Positions 1 through 8,589 of a stretch of DNA of 21,717 nucleotides are shown piece after piece. Position numbers and translations under genes: made by a program. The number at the start of each line of letters is the position of its first letter. Position 1 is the stretch's first letter. This stretch comes from Cudoniella acicularis (taxonomy: Eukaryota > Ascomycota > Leotiomycetes > Helotiales > Helotiaceae), in NCBI GenBank assembly GCA_013054445.1, contig JAAMPI010000983.1, forward strand, positions 1-21,717. The letters run 5' to 3'. The notes under the pieces are model-generated. The model was not told where the DNA came from and did no database searches. It worked only from the letters and a program-made list of their open reading frames with translations.

Positions 1-426
1 AGAGCTCAAGGCATGAGTCTCAATAGGGGTGCTTGCAATGCGACGTCCACTTATATAAGCAGAGAGGTTGTTTTGATGTATTTCATAAATAAAGATAGAA
101 TTGATGCTTTTGATGGGGAAATCCAGCTCTCTGATTGGCTAGAATTAAGCGAAAATCAATGCGCACGGACCAACGCGGGCGCTGTCGCAGCGGAACGGAT
201 AAGGACCAGACTTTTGACCTCAGGCTCATTACTGCGGGCCTCGCGATTGCCTTGCAGCCTGATGCTCGTGGCCGAAGGCGAATTCACGACCTCGATACAA
301 TATAGCTAAATCATTTGAATGATACGTTAATTGAAATTGGTTATAAAAGAAAACGTCATGGTGACGATGAATTTGGCTGCGGTCTGTGCATACAGTAACC
401 CTACACACGTCAGTGCTAGAAATGAA
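1..426. other. left edge, no supportable gene
   Basis: I see no convincing gene. A 98-codon plus-strand reading frame (13-309) has no recognisable motif and no intron signals, and I treat it as chance. A TATA-like TTATATAAGC lies near 51-60 and an AATAAA at 88-93. The AATAAA could belong to the 3' end of a plus-strand gene outside the window, but nothing supports that directly. The right part is the 3' flank of the minus-strand amidohydrolase gene. Confidence 0.5.
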
Positions 427-1392
427 CTAAATTCTTTTTTGCCCTTCCTCCGCTCTCTTCGCCGCAGCTGGGAACAAATCCCATCCGTTGCGAGCCATAG
501 ATCCAGTCTCGCCAAGTTTGTTTTCGATATCAATCACATCTTTCTGGTTCTCCGCCATCGTCGCATCAGTCGAACATGGCACGCCACAATCCGCTCCATA
601 AATAATGTGCTCGATTCCAACCATACTGATGGCAGGAGCCAACCCAGTCTTAGCCGTCGCAGCAGTGTCGACATACAGGTGTCCTAAGGACCTCTCAATC
701 TCTTCCCTTGTCAACTTCAGCGGATTCGGAACCCAGCTCTCAGTGCCGAGCAGTGATATTCGACCGGAAAGCACGGGCAGCGCGCCACCGCAGTGGCCGA
801 AGACGAACTTGATGTTTGGGTACCGGCGGAAGACACCTTTGTATAGCATATCTGTGGCTACTCTTGCGGTGTCAAAAGCAACATCGATCAGGGGACTTGG
901 ACGGCCGTCGTTGCCCCTCTTGTTTGCGTCTGGATGCACGTGACATACGGCCCCTCGAGCATCAAGTTCTTTGTACAACGGTTCAAGAGAGTCGTCGCTG
1001 AGCATTACATTGTTGTAGACAGTGAGGAGGGCATATCCGTCATTTGGAATGTCGAAGGTGTCGCCTCTCTTGATCTCTTCCAGGCATGCAGTGACATTGT
1101 CTGTGGGGAGGGCCAGCAGGAGACCGAAACGTGATGGGTGCTGCTTGACGATGGATGCTCCGAAATCATTGGCGTTCTTAAGAGCAGTCAAGTTGCGCGG
1201 AAGGTAGGAAAGCATCTGCATGGTCACGTTTGCGCTGTCGAGATACGGCAGCACACGCTCTGGAGACCAGGTCCAGGGCTCCGACACCATGAAATGGACG
1301 CTGTGGAAAAGCTTGAGCTGTTCTTTGAGGGCTTCATCGCTCGTGGGGACCGTGAAATGGCCGTGGATGTCAAGCCAGCCGTTGGGGGCCAT
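427..1392 (-). CDS. ACMSD-type amidohydrolase (6-methylsalicylate decarboxylase-like)
   Basis: This is an intronless 321-residue amidohydrolase-2 family protein, probably a zinc-dependent decarboxylase or hydrolase of the ACMSD/6-methylsalicylate decarboxylase group. I start it at MAPNGWLDIHGHF because the first metal motif falls right after it; an in-frame ATG 24 codons upstream (1464) would add an unconserved extension. The expected metal ligands are visible: HxH as His10-Gly-His12, a central His (about 153, in CHVHPD), His200 in FGHCGGALP, and Asp268 in YGADCGVP. Length fits the family. It has no signal peptide, so it is probably cytosolic. Fungal relatives occur in polyketide clusters such as those for patulin and yanuthone, and a PKS remnant lies about 2.5 kb away on the same strand. 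The exact substrate cannot be told. It faces the secreted crotonase gene across a shared 603-bp promoter. Confidence 0.85.
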   Translation of the reverse strand: MAPNGWLDIHGHFTVPTSDEALKEQLKLFHSVHFMVSEPWTWSPERVLPYLDSANVTMQMLSYLPRNLTALKNANDFGASIVKQHPSRFGLLLALPTDNVTACLEEIKRGDTFDIPNDGYALLTVYNNVMLSDDSLEPLYKELDARGAVCHVHPDANKRGNDGRPSPLIDVAFDTARVATDMLYKGVFRRYPNIKFVFGHCGGALPVLSGRISLLGTESWVPNPLKLTREEIERSLGHLYVDTAATAKTGLAPAISMVGIEHIIYGADCGVPCSTDATMAENQKDVIDIENKLGETGSMARNGWDLFPAAAKRAEEGQKRI

Positions 1393-1995
1393 GGTTACAG
1401 GCTGATTAGTGGAAAGGCGTGGAAGTGTTGGGGAAAAGCTCGTAGCACGTACGAAGTATTCCAAGGATGAATAAGGTTAATTTAAGGCTTGATTTCTTTG
1501 AAAACGCTTTGGATATATATTTTTTACGTATTTTGATTGTTTTTTGTTGTCACGATACAATTTCGTTTTACTGCATTTATACAGCAATTCAATCCTGGTT
1601 CGGAAGTTCGGACTTAAAGATACCTAATCGCCATCCTGATCGGCGATGCACCTGTCAGACCTAGCCAATGCGGTCAGGGTCACTACATACACTTCTTGGC
1701 CACTTAACTTACATCACATTACATCCTGTTACATCCCACCCTTTCTCCACTCCAAATTTCTCGGCAGTCAAGAACTGGTGAGGTACAGTACCTGCAGTGC
1801 GGCTGCTCAGTTCCGTCATCCTCACTGCCCTCTTCATGATGGATTTGGAAAACTTACCTGCTCGTAACTTACTTTCCTGCAACACTGTTTTCTTCAGTAA
1901 TATATAGTCAAATAAGAAGTTCCGTCAATAATGTCTCCAGTCAGAAGGAAGCATAGCATATTCTCTGAAAATCGTCTCTTGCAAGCATAAGCAAA
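1393..1995. promoter_or_regulatory. divergent promoter region, amidohydrolase / secreted crotonase
   Basis: This 603-bp gap separates two genes transcribed away from each other, so it must hold both promoters and 5' leaders. It is AT-rich next to the amidohydrolase (ATATATATTTTTTACG near 1512) and has TATATAGTC near 1901-1909, about 90 bp before the crotonase ATG. I see no recognisable operator or repeated motif. Confidence 0.5.
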
Positions 1996-2958
1996 ATGTT
2001 GTCTTTTTTCGCCCTCTCGTCCATTCTGCTCTTCTCGTCTGCCCTGATTGCTGGTGATGCCGCGGCTCTTGCGGACGCTTCTTCCATCAAGCGTCGAGAT
2101 GTCTCGGCCCATGGAACTCTCACCTTCACTTATCCCTCACCAAATATCACTCGCGCAACAATCAACAATGGGCCCGTCAACTACGTCGACCAGTTCTTCA
2201 TCGCCGATGTCTTGGACTTCCTGACCCCGCTTCAAAACGTGTCCAATTCCACGCCCAAAGTAGTCATCTTCGACTCCTCGAACCCCCATTTCTGGATCGG
2301 CCAGATTGACATGACATCTCTTGCCACTCCCATCACAACCGAGAAAAAGCAGCTTGGTGCAAACTACGTCAAATTCACAACACTGCTTCAAAACATCACG
2401 TCAACCATCTTCATCGCGGAGATTGACGGCCAAGCTTTCGGCGCCGGCAATGAAATCGCCGCACAGATGGACATGCGCTTCGTCGGACCAAAGGCACGGA
2501 CAGGATCTTTCGAAGAAGCCCTCGGCCTCATTGCAGGAGGCGGCGGCCAAACATTCCTTGGAACCATCATCGGCAAAGCCAAAGCCATGGAATATCTCCT
2601 CGCAGTAAAGACATTCGACGGTCCTACGGGCGAGGCATTGGGTCTTTTCAATAAGTACTACGACAACTCCACAGAGCTTAAACTTTCTGTGTTGCAGCTG
2701 GCACAGCGCATCGCCTTGTTCCCTCGTGTAGCGCTGAATCAGACCAAGGCGGTGCTGAGCTTTCTTGATCCTCCTAGTAACGCCTTCAACTCAGATTTTA
2801 ATGCGTTCTATGAGATTGAGCAGTTGCCGGAGGAGCAGGCGAACGTGAGGAAGTTCCTTGAGTTGAGTGCGAACCAGACTGCGAATCGTTTTGAGCTAGG
2901 ATTGGGTGAGAGTATTATGGCCTTGTATGGGCTTTGGAATGGGTCTCCTACCTCGTAG
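1996..2958 (+). CDS. secreted crotonase-fold (enoyl-CoA hydratase/isomerase-like) protein
   Basis: This is an intronless 320-residue protein. An N-terminal hydrophobic signal peptide (MLSFFALSSILLFSS, cleavage near residues 20-26) is followed by a KRR tripeptide (32-34) that could be a Kex2-type site. The rest is a divergent crotonase fold. The family's central helix region appears as IDGQAFGAGNEIA (143-155), with a Glu at the position of the first catalytic glutamate (Glu153). The second catalytic position is Glu173 in GSFEEALGLIAGGGG, followed by IIGKAKAME. The usual FSAGAD oxyanion motif reads HFWIGQID instead. Eight N-glycosylation sequons (Asn 50, 81, 84, 133, 224, 248, 293, 315) support passage through the secretory pathway. 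Acyl-CoA esters are not expected outside the cell, so its substrate is unclear. The family call is firm; the function is not. Confidence 0.75.
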   Translation: MLSFFALSSILLFSSALIAGDAAALADASSIKRRDVSAHGTLTFTYPSPNITRATINNGPVNYVDQFFIADVLDFLTPLQNVSNSTPKVVIFDSSNPHFWIGQIDMTSLATPITTEKKQLGANYVKFTTLLQNITSTIFIAEIDGQAFGAGNEIAAQMDMRFVGPKARTGSFEEALGLIAGGGGQTFLGTIIGKAKAMEYLLAVKTFDGPTGEALGLFNKYYDNSTELKLSVLQLAQRIALFPRVALNQTKAVLSFLDPPSNAFNSDFNAFYEIEQLPEEQANVRKFLELSANQTANRFELGLGESIMALYGLWNGSPTS

Positions 2959-3931
2959 AGGTTGCCTGGGAATCATGTTGGTGTACGTGGAAGTGACCTC
3001 AAATCATGGAGTTAGCTTGGAATGAGATTTGCGACAATAGGGAATGAGTTAAGAATTTATTTGCTGGAGAATTGGTCTTTCAAAATATCTGTGTAGCATC
3101 GCATTCATGATTTTTCAAAGTTTGACTTGATCCCTTATTCGTATTTGAAAACGAACAAGTTCGAAATTTTTCTTGACCTTTGCTTCCCGTTTCAGTTGCT
3201 TGTTTTGATTTTCAGAGCTCAGATACCGATTATGACACGACAGATCTGATTGCGGTGAACAGCTAAAAATTGGGCACTCATTTGCGACATCTCTTGGGAT
3301 GACCTGGGCTCAAAGGTCGTTGAGGAAATTGCGGCCTCCTATCCAACGGGAGGGCGGGGCGCTGGCGCATTCCATTCTGGGTTTGGGCTCATCTGAATTG
3401 TCCCTAGGCAAACTTGATTTGTCGGTACTGTATTCTCTCATGTCACTTTATCACCTGACCCACCTTGTCTGAAAGGGTTTCGTCAAGCCCTTTCACATCT
3501 CTCGATATTTCAACGCAGTTCAGACTCTTAACTACTTGCCAGGGCCTTTCCTACTTCTCCTGATCCTCAAACTCGGCCACTCTTCTAAATACTCCACTCA
3601 CGACACTAGGGTTTGAATAGTCCATTGGCTTGCCAATTCAAATAGCGCCCTCATTTATCGATCAAACCTTTCTCTCTGGCAGTCACGCGTTAGCGTATCT
3701 GGACTTACAATACGTTTGTACGTGAACGATGGGAGATTTTTCAGCATGAATTAGAGAATGGGATAAGGAGGCTGGGGGGAGGACGTTATCAATGGAAAGG
3801 CATCGAAACCTGAACCTGAAGTGAAGTATTCTATGAATTGAATGCTCACAAATGAACTCTATAACTAAGGTTAGTGCGCGAACCAAAGTATTCTAATTCT
3901 AGGCCCACCAGGCCTTCAGACCACCGCACCC
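2959..3931. other. intergenic, convergent 3' ends; no gene seen
   Basis: This stretch of about 970 bp lies between the 3' end of the crotonase gene and the 3' end of the PKS remnant. It should hold both terminators. Both strands are broken by stops; the longest frame (3683-3886, minus, 67 codons) has no motif. I see no tRNA, transposon ends or long repeats. Confidence 0.5.
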
Positions 3932-5465
3932 TTAACAAATGTCTCCGTCTCGATCTCCCTTCACTTCCATCTCAGCTTCCTCCGCCAGCTTCTGAACGGT
4001 CATCGTCGCACTCAACAATTTCAAAAGACTAACTTCCTTCCCAAAGCTTGCAAAGAACCAATTTCTCAACTCCGCGGCAATCATACTATCAATACCATAA
4101 TCATTGATCGCCTTATCAATATCCACCTCATCAAGCGGCACGTATAGCAATCTGGAAATTTTCATCCTGATCCTGTCCAGGACCGTACCTTCCTCTGCCC
4201 CACCAGCACGTTTGTCCTGGATACTAGAAGAAAGGAGAGATGTGGCTTGGATGAGGTTCTTGAACCTTGGGTCGCGGTACCAAAGCATTTCCGAAAGCGG
4301 ATACTTTCGATCCACGGTCTGCAGGCCCGCGGGCTCAATACCAACGAGCAAATGACCAAGGGTCTGTGTATCGTACTTGAACGTCGCGTCTTGCTTCTCT
4401 TCCGGTGGAGGAGGTATGATGCCCGCCTCGCAATACTGCAAGAACTCGTCCTCGTCGTTCCCGTAAAAGCCATTCCTAATCATTGCCTGCTGATACTCTG
4501 GCATATACGATACTATACCAATACCCAGGACCTGACTCAGTGCCAAACTTGTGCAGGGCAGTCCGGCTGCACGACGGTGCCGTGCGAATGCATCAAGGAA
4601 GGAGTTTGAGGCTAGGTAGTTGCTTTGGGTGGCTGTGCCAAAGACGACCGTCCACGACGACCACATTTCGAAGAAGTCGAGCGGAGATTCTTTCAAAGCT
4701 TCGTGGAGATTCAATGTGCCAATCACACGCGGGTGTACGGTAGCGTTGAATCGCTCCAGGGACATGGATTCGAAGAGGCCATCCTGGAGCGTGAGAGCGC
4801 CTTGCACGACGCCTTTGATAGGTAGCTTGCTACTCTTTATTGCGGCTTGTACATCAGAGAGAGATGTCACGTCTCCCTTGACGATGGAAACATTGACACC
4901 CTTTTCTCTGAGCACGTCGATAAAGATCTTGGCCTCGTCTTTGGCGGCGCCGCTGCGGGAGAGGTAGATTAGATTACGGGCTCCGCGTGAGACGGCCCAT
5001 GAACTGAAGCTTCTTCCTAAGCCTCCTAGACACCCGACTAGGAGGTAAGATGCGCTGGGGTCAAATTTAATAGTGAAGGGACTGCGGCGGACATTCAAAC
5101 CCTGATCGGACGTATCATCGTAATCAATCACAAGCTTTCCGACGTGGGCTCCTTTGGTAAAAGTCATGAAAGCCTTGTCAATCTCAGAGACATGGAATTT
5201 TTGGACAGGCAATGGCTTAATGTGACCTTCAGATTTAAATTGCTGGATTGTTTTCATTAACCTAAAAACAGTAAGTTTAAATCCAGGTGTCAAGAGTAAC
5301 AACTTACTGGGCCGTCACTTGTGGCTTGTTCTTGCTCATGACCTCAAGATCAAAGGAGGTGAAGGTAGCATTGCGCCTAAAGACGTCAAGGCTCAAGCTG
5401 CCATTATCCAAGATCTCCGTCCGTCCATCTCGCGTAATGATAGAGTAAAACCCACATTTCCAAGA
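3932..5465 (-). pseudogene. 3' remnant of a highly reducing polyketide synthase (ER tail-KR-ACP)
   Basis: The downstream end of a type I HR-PKS. The upstream exon (to 5308) has the end of the enoylreductase (SWKC, GRTEILDNGSLSLDVFRRN, FTSFDLEVM). A 46-bp phase-2 intron (5262-5307, GTAAGT...TTTAG) joins it to LMKTIQQFKSEG and VGKLVIDY, completing the ER. The ketoreductase follows: NADPH loop VGCLGGLGRS, catalytic Ser in MWSSW, and the YxxxN motif NYLASN. The position where the catalytic lysine is expected (PKV.GT.NLH) reads PRVIGTLNLH. The ACP at the C-terminus has the phosphopantetheine serine in YGIDSM (codon 4085-4087). There are no stops in about 1.3 kb. No KS, AT, DH or methyltransferase sequence lies upstream, where ER similarity fades above about 5465; a complete HR-PKS exceeds 2,000 residues. 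A start at ATG 5489 or 5495 could make a short KR-ACP protein, but I judge truncation likelier. Confidence 0.85.
5262..5307 (-). other. intron in the PKS remnant
   Basis: A 46-bp intron with donor GTAAGT and acceptor TTTTTAG. Splicing restores one Gln codon (CA|G) and joins the two halves of the ER C-terminal region in frame, so the splice signals are still intact in this truncated gene. Confidence 0.85.
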
Positions 5466-5906
5466 TCCTCCTCTGCGGAAAAGCTCCATACACATGCATT
5501 GATTGCATGCACGCATGAACTCATCCGAGACCCCATCGCGAGCTGGAAAGGCTGCACGATGACGTGGGGGCGGTATGGATGTCAGCTTGACAGGGGTAGC
5601 TATGCGGGCCCATCGCGGGGGAGGGGTGAGGAATGAGAAATGAGAAGTTCTGAGTGAGTATGTCGTGATTGATTTTAAAGTTGGGAGAATGTATGTTGTG
5701 CACAGTGGAATGGGGGGAGAATCAACAATGGTTCGCAGAATCACGATTTCATTCATTGTACTCATGAATAATGAATAGTTCCAGACACATATCTCTTGTC
5801 CTTGTCCCCTAGCCACGTTGCCACGGCTTCATTACCATGGAAAGAAAATTCCTTCATAACATCGTACACGTATTACTCAACTCGGTCTAGTCAAGTCTGA
5901 CAACAT
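5466..5906. other. flank upstream of the PKS remnant
   Basis: On the minus strand the reading frame stays open from 5816 to the remnant, but its sequence does not look like PKS. It is rich in Pro, Thr and Ser with no ER cofactor loop. This is where the missing KS-AT-DH-ER portion should begin, so the breakpoint probably lies between about 5465 and 5520. No transposon ends or target-site duplications are evident. The left edge from about 5817 is the 3' flank of the DDR48-like gene. Confidence 0.5.
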
Positions 5907-7133
5907 CTAGTAGTTATCGTTGTTGTTGTTGTTGTTGTTTCCACCATAGCTGTTTCCACCTCCGCTTCCGTAGCTGTCGGTGTTGGTGTTGCCGGTTCCA
6001 CTTCCGTAGCTATCGGTGTTCGAGTTTCCAGTTCCACTACCGTACTGGTCATTTCCAGCATTCGCACGCTTGGCTTGTCCCTTCTGTGTCAAATTGTCAC
6101 TCTTGAAGAGGCCTCCAGCCTTTTCGAGTACCTTTCCCACTGTGCTGTCTCCGCCGGTGTTTGAGCTTCCGTAGTTGGAAGAGGAGTTGTTGTTGCCGGA
6201 AGAACCATAGGAGTCAGTGCCTGTGGAGCCATAGTTGTCTGATGTGGATGAAGAGTTCTTGTTGCCGGAAGAACCGTAGGAGTCAGTGCCTGTGGAGCCA
6301 TAGTTGTCTGATGTAGATGAAGAGTTCTTGTTGCCGTAACCCGAAGTGGTAGAAGAGGAGTTGTTGTTTCCCCCAGAGCCGTATGAGTCGGTGTTTGATG
6401 AGCCGTAGTTGTCAGAGGTAGATGTGGATTTCTTGTTGCCATAGCCTGAGGTGGTGGAAGAGGAGTTGTTACCAGTGCCGTACGAGTCGGTGCCAGTGTT
6501 TGAACCGTAGTTATCAGAGGATGAGGTGTTCTGGTTTCCGTATCCACCTGAGGATGAGGTGTTTTGGTTTCCATATCCACTTGAGGTGTTGTTTCTAGAC
6601 GAGCCATAGCTGTCATCATTTCCTAGGCTAGAGCCGCTGGTTTGGTTCGATGATCCATATGAATCATTGTTGCTGGACTAAGGGAAAATGTTAGCATAAA
6701 GCTAGAAATGTGTGCCATTGTAATGTGTCTGGTCGGCAATGATCGAAGCTAGGAGAGCTTACCCCGTAGGTATCATTGCCTCCACGTCCTGAGGACTAAT
6801 GAAAAGGAGTTAGTATCTGGCACTCAATGATGCGAGGACAACAATGGTTGCGTGGCATCAGGTCCGGCGCAGAGGAGCTTACCCCATAGGAGTCGTTTCC
6901 TGAGTTACCTCCACGGTTGGAAGACTGAAAGAAACCTAGTTAGTAACCGAAAGAGAAAGTTGTACACCACGGCAATGGCCGTGATGTTACAACACTGAAC
7001 ACGGAAGGCTTACGCCGTAGCTGTCATTGCCATAGGAGCTCTGGAAAGGAAGTCTGTCAGAGGCCAAGGAACCATGAAGAACTGGCTTTTTGTGTTAGGG
7101 ACTTACGTCGTTGTTGTCGTTGTAGTTAGACAT
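5907..7133 (-). CDS. DSYG-repeat stress protein, DDR48-like
   Basis: A five-exon, 299-residue, low-complexity protein rich in Ser, Gly, Asn, Tyr and Thr. Exons (high to low): 7107-7133, 7014-7040, 6883-6924, 6763-6795 and 5907-6677; introns are 66, 89, 87 and 85 bp. It starts MSNYNDNND. The exons then encode units beginning SS and ending (D)SYG or (D)TYG. The last exon continues with DSYGS, SDNYGS and SGYGNKN repeats and ends in an Asn run (NNNNNNND). SSNNDSYGSSN units closely resemble those of yeast DDR48, a stress- and DNA-damage-induced protein. One non-repeat block, VGKVLEKAGG...KGQAKRANAGN (residues 223-252), is predicted helical and recalls short CsbD-like or dehydrin-like stress motifs. 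No signal peptide or membrane segment is present. The promoter has a TATA box and two CCCCT elements. The splice model is strong because all introns are phase 0; the molecular role is unknown. Confidence 0.78.
5917..5940 (-). repeat. GTT/AAC microsatellite coding an Asn run
   Basis: A trinucleotide run (GTT on the plus strand, AAC on the coding strand) encodes the run of seven Asn just before the C-terminal DNY of the DDR48-like protein. It could vary in length between strains. Confidence 0.8.
6192..6329 (-). repeat. two tandem 69-bp units inside the DDR48-like gene
   Basis: Positions 6192-6260 and 6261-6329 are near-identical direct copies (I count only two or three differences). Each encodes 23 residues containing SSGNKNSSSTSDNYG then STGTDSYG. 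A third, diverged unit begins at 6330. This points to recent in-frame expansion by slippage or unequal exchange. Confidence 0.85.
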
Positions 7134-7210
7134 GTTGAGTGATGTTGATTTGAAGGTCTGAAAATTGGATGAGAATGATTGATGGAAGAGCTGCTGTGAG
7201 AAACAATGGG

Positions 7211-7276
7211 AGGGGACGGAAAATCTTATATATGAGAAGCGGGGTAGCTCGCCCTGATGATGTGATGGATGCCCCT
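7211..7276 (-). promoter_or_regulatory. TATA box and stress-response-like elements of the DDR48-like gene
   Basis: Read on the minus strand, CATATATAAG (7226-7235) is a good TATA box about 95 bp upstream of the ATG at 7133. A CCCCT pentamer lies at 7211-7215 on the gene's own strand and another, in opposite orientation, at 7272-7276. CCCCT/AGGGG is the yeast STRE core bound by Msn2/4-type zinc fingers, which fits a stress gene, but the core is short and can occur by chance. Confidence 0.5.
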
Positions 7277-8589
7277 CGCAACGACAGGAATGCAAAATTG
7301 AAATCCTTTGCCCATTGGCTACCTTTGTCAGTTCTAGGCCTTCGTACTGGTGCCAGAGAAAGGCCGTGTAGCTACCAAGTCCTAGTTCTTCCGCAATCAG
7401 CTCGTCACAACCTCAATCATGGCGAATCACCAGCTGAATGCCGCAGAAAAAGGAAACATTGCGTCATCCACGTAGCTCAATACCCCTCCAACCCGTCAAA
7501 GGCAATAATTGGGAATAAAGTGGTACAGTCGAGCACATCTTCGATCTGAGCTGCCTTGTTTCACAAGCTGTGAGCTGTTCCCCGCCGTGTTCACGGTTGA
7601 CCCCAGTCCCGAAGAAGAAAAGTGTCAAAGCTCTCAAAATCAAGATATCTTAGAACAAGTGGGGTGACAATTGCATAATCGGGGGTCCCGTAAGGCCGGG
7701 AGAGGCTAGTGCCAAAAAAGGTGGTACCCCTAAGTGACATATTCGCAAACTGTGAGACTTTTTTTACATAGTCCTCCAGTTAGATCTCTCGACATAGTAG
7801 TATATCCCTGGATTGCACATAAAAATTATAATAGTAACAATCGTCTAAATATCTCTGAATCTGCCAATAACTCACGAGCTTGAAATCTACAAGATGACCG
7901 ACAGTGTGCCCCTTTTTTCGGGCTGTCCGTTTTCTGTCGCCTTTGCAGCAGGATTCAGCTTGTTTTGAGCCGTTGTGTTCCAGCCGGGAAACTGCGCCGG
8001 CGGATTCAGCAAGGAATGCGAGGCTTTGTTCTTGACCCCGCTTCGCCGCTATTAAATTGAGGGAATAATAACTGTGGAACATGGACATGGTGTGCTAGAC
8101 AAAAGAGAAGAAGCAACTTTTCCTTGGAGGGGCCGAATTGCAACGCAGATGCAGCCCACGCTGTGCAAGGAAGTGAGAGACGGATCGTCATGGATCGGCA
8201 AGCGATTGTGGCGGTGCGTGGCGATATGTGGCGCTCATCCCGACAAATGAGAATTAAGTAAGTGAATGCGGGCATCAGTTTCTCATCACGAGCATCACGA
8301 TAATATTCCGTGAATCCGCGAATCCGCATAATATTTTAGACAGCTGAAATGGGTTGAGAATAGTGTATTCTCCTGTATGGTTCAGCTGACCTGGTATCAG
8401 TATATAGTGCAATATTGCAACTAAGGCAAGCCTCGCACATATCCGCCCGTTCTCATAGCAGTGCTAGTGGAACATCGGGAACTGGATTTGAGTGGAGTTT
8501 CGGGACGCGGTCACCGAATCTGTCTCCACTACACATCTCAGATCAACCCAGATCAACGCCACCACCATGAACCATAGCTTCACTGCTCG
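7277..8589. other. 1.3-kb gap, no gene seen
   Basis: The left part is promoter for the DDR48-like gene and the right part is the 3' flank of CWC15. Two overlapping minus-strand frames (7780-8088, 8006-8329) and one plus-strand frame (7169-7549) lack motifs, introns and promoter support. I found no tRNA B-box, terminal repeats or protein similarity. Confidence 0.5.

Noticed and set aside
13..309. 98-codon plus-strand reading frame at the left edge
   Set aside because: No motif, no intron signals, mixed composition and no leader-like context; it looks like a chance frame.
5517..5816. Open minus-strand frame continuing upstream of the PKS remnant
   Set aside because: It is in frame but shows no ER, DH or other PKS motif and is Pro/Thr/Ser-rich; probably non-coding flank that happens to lack stops.
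6089..6619. 176-codon minus-strand frame overlapping the DDR48-like gene
   Set aside because: It is the out-of-frame shadow of the repeats, rich in Thr, Pro and Met; the DSYG frame explains the sequence and the splicing.
7780..8329. Two overlapping minus-strand frames of about 100 codons
   Set aside because: No recognisable domain, no introns, no promoter signal, and they overlap each other in different frames.
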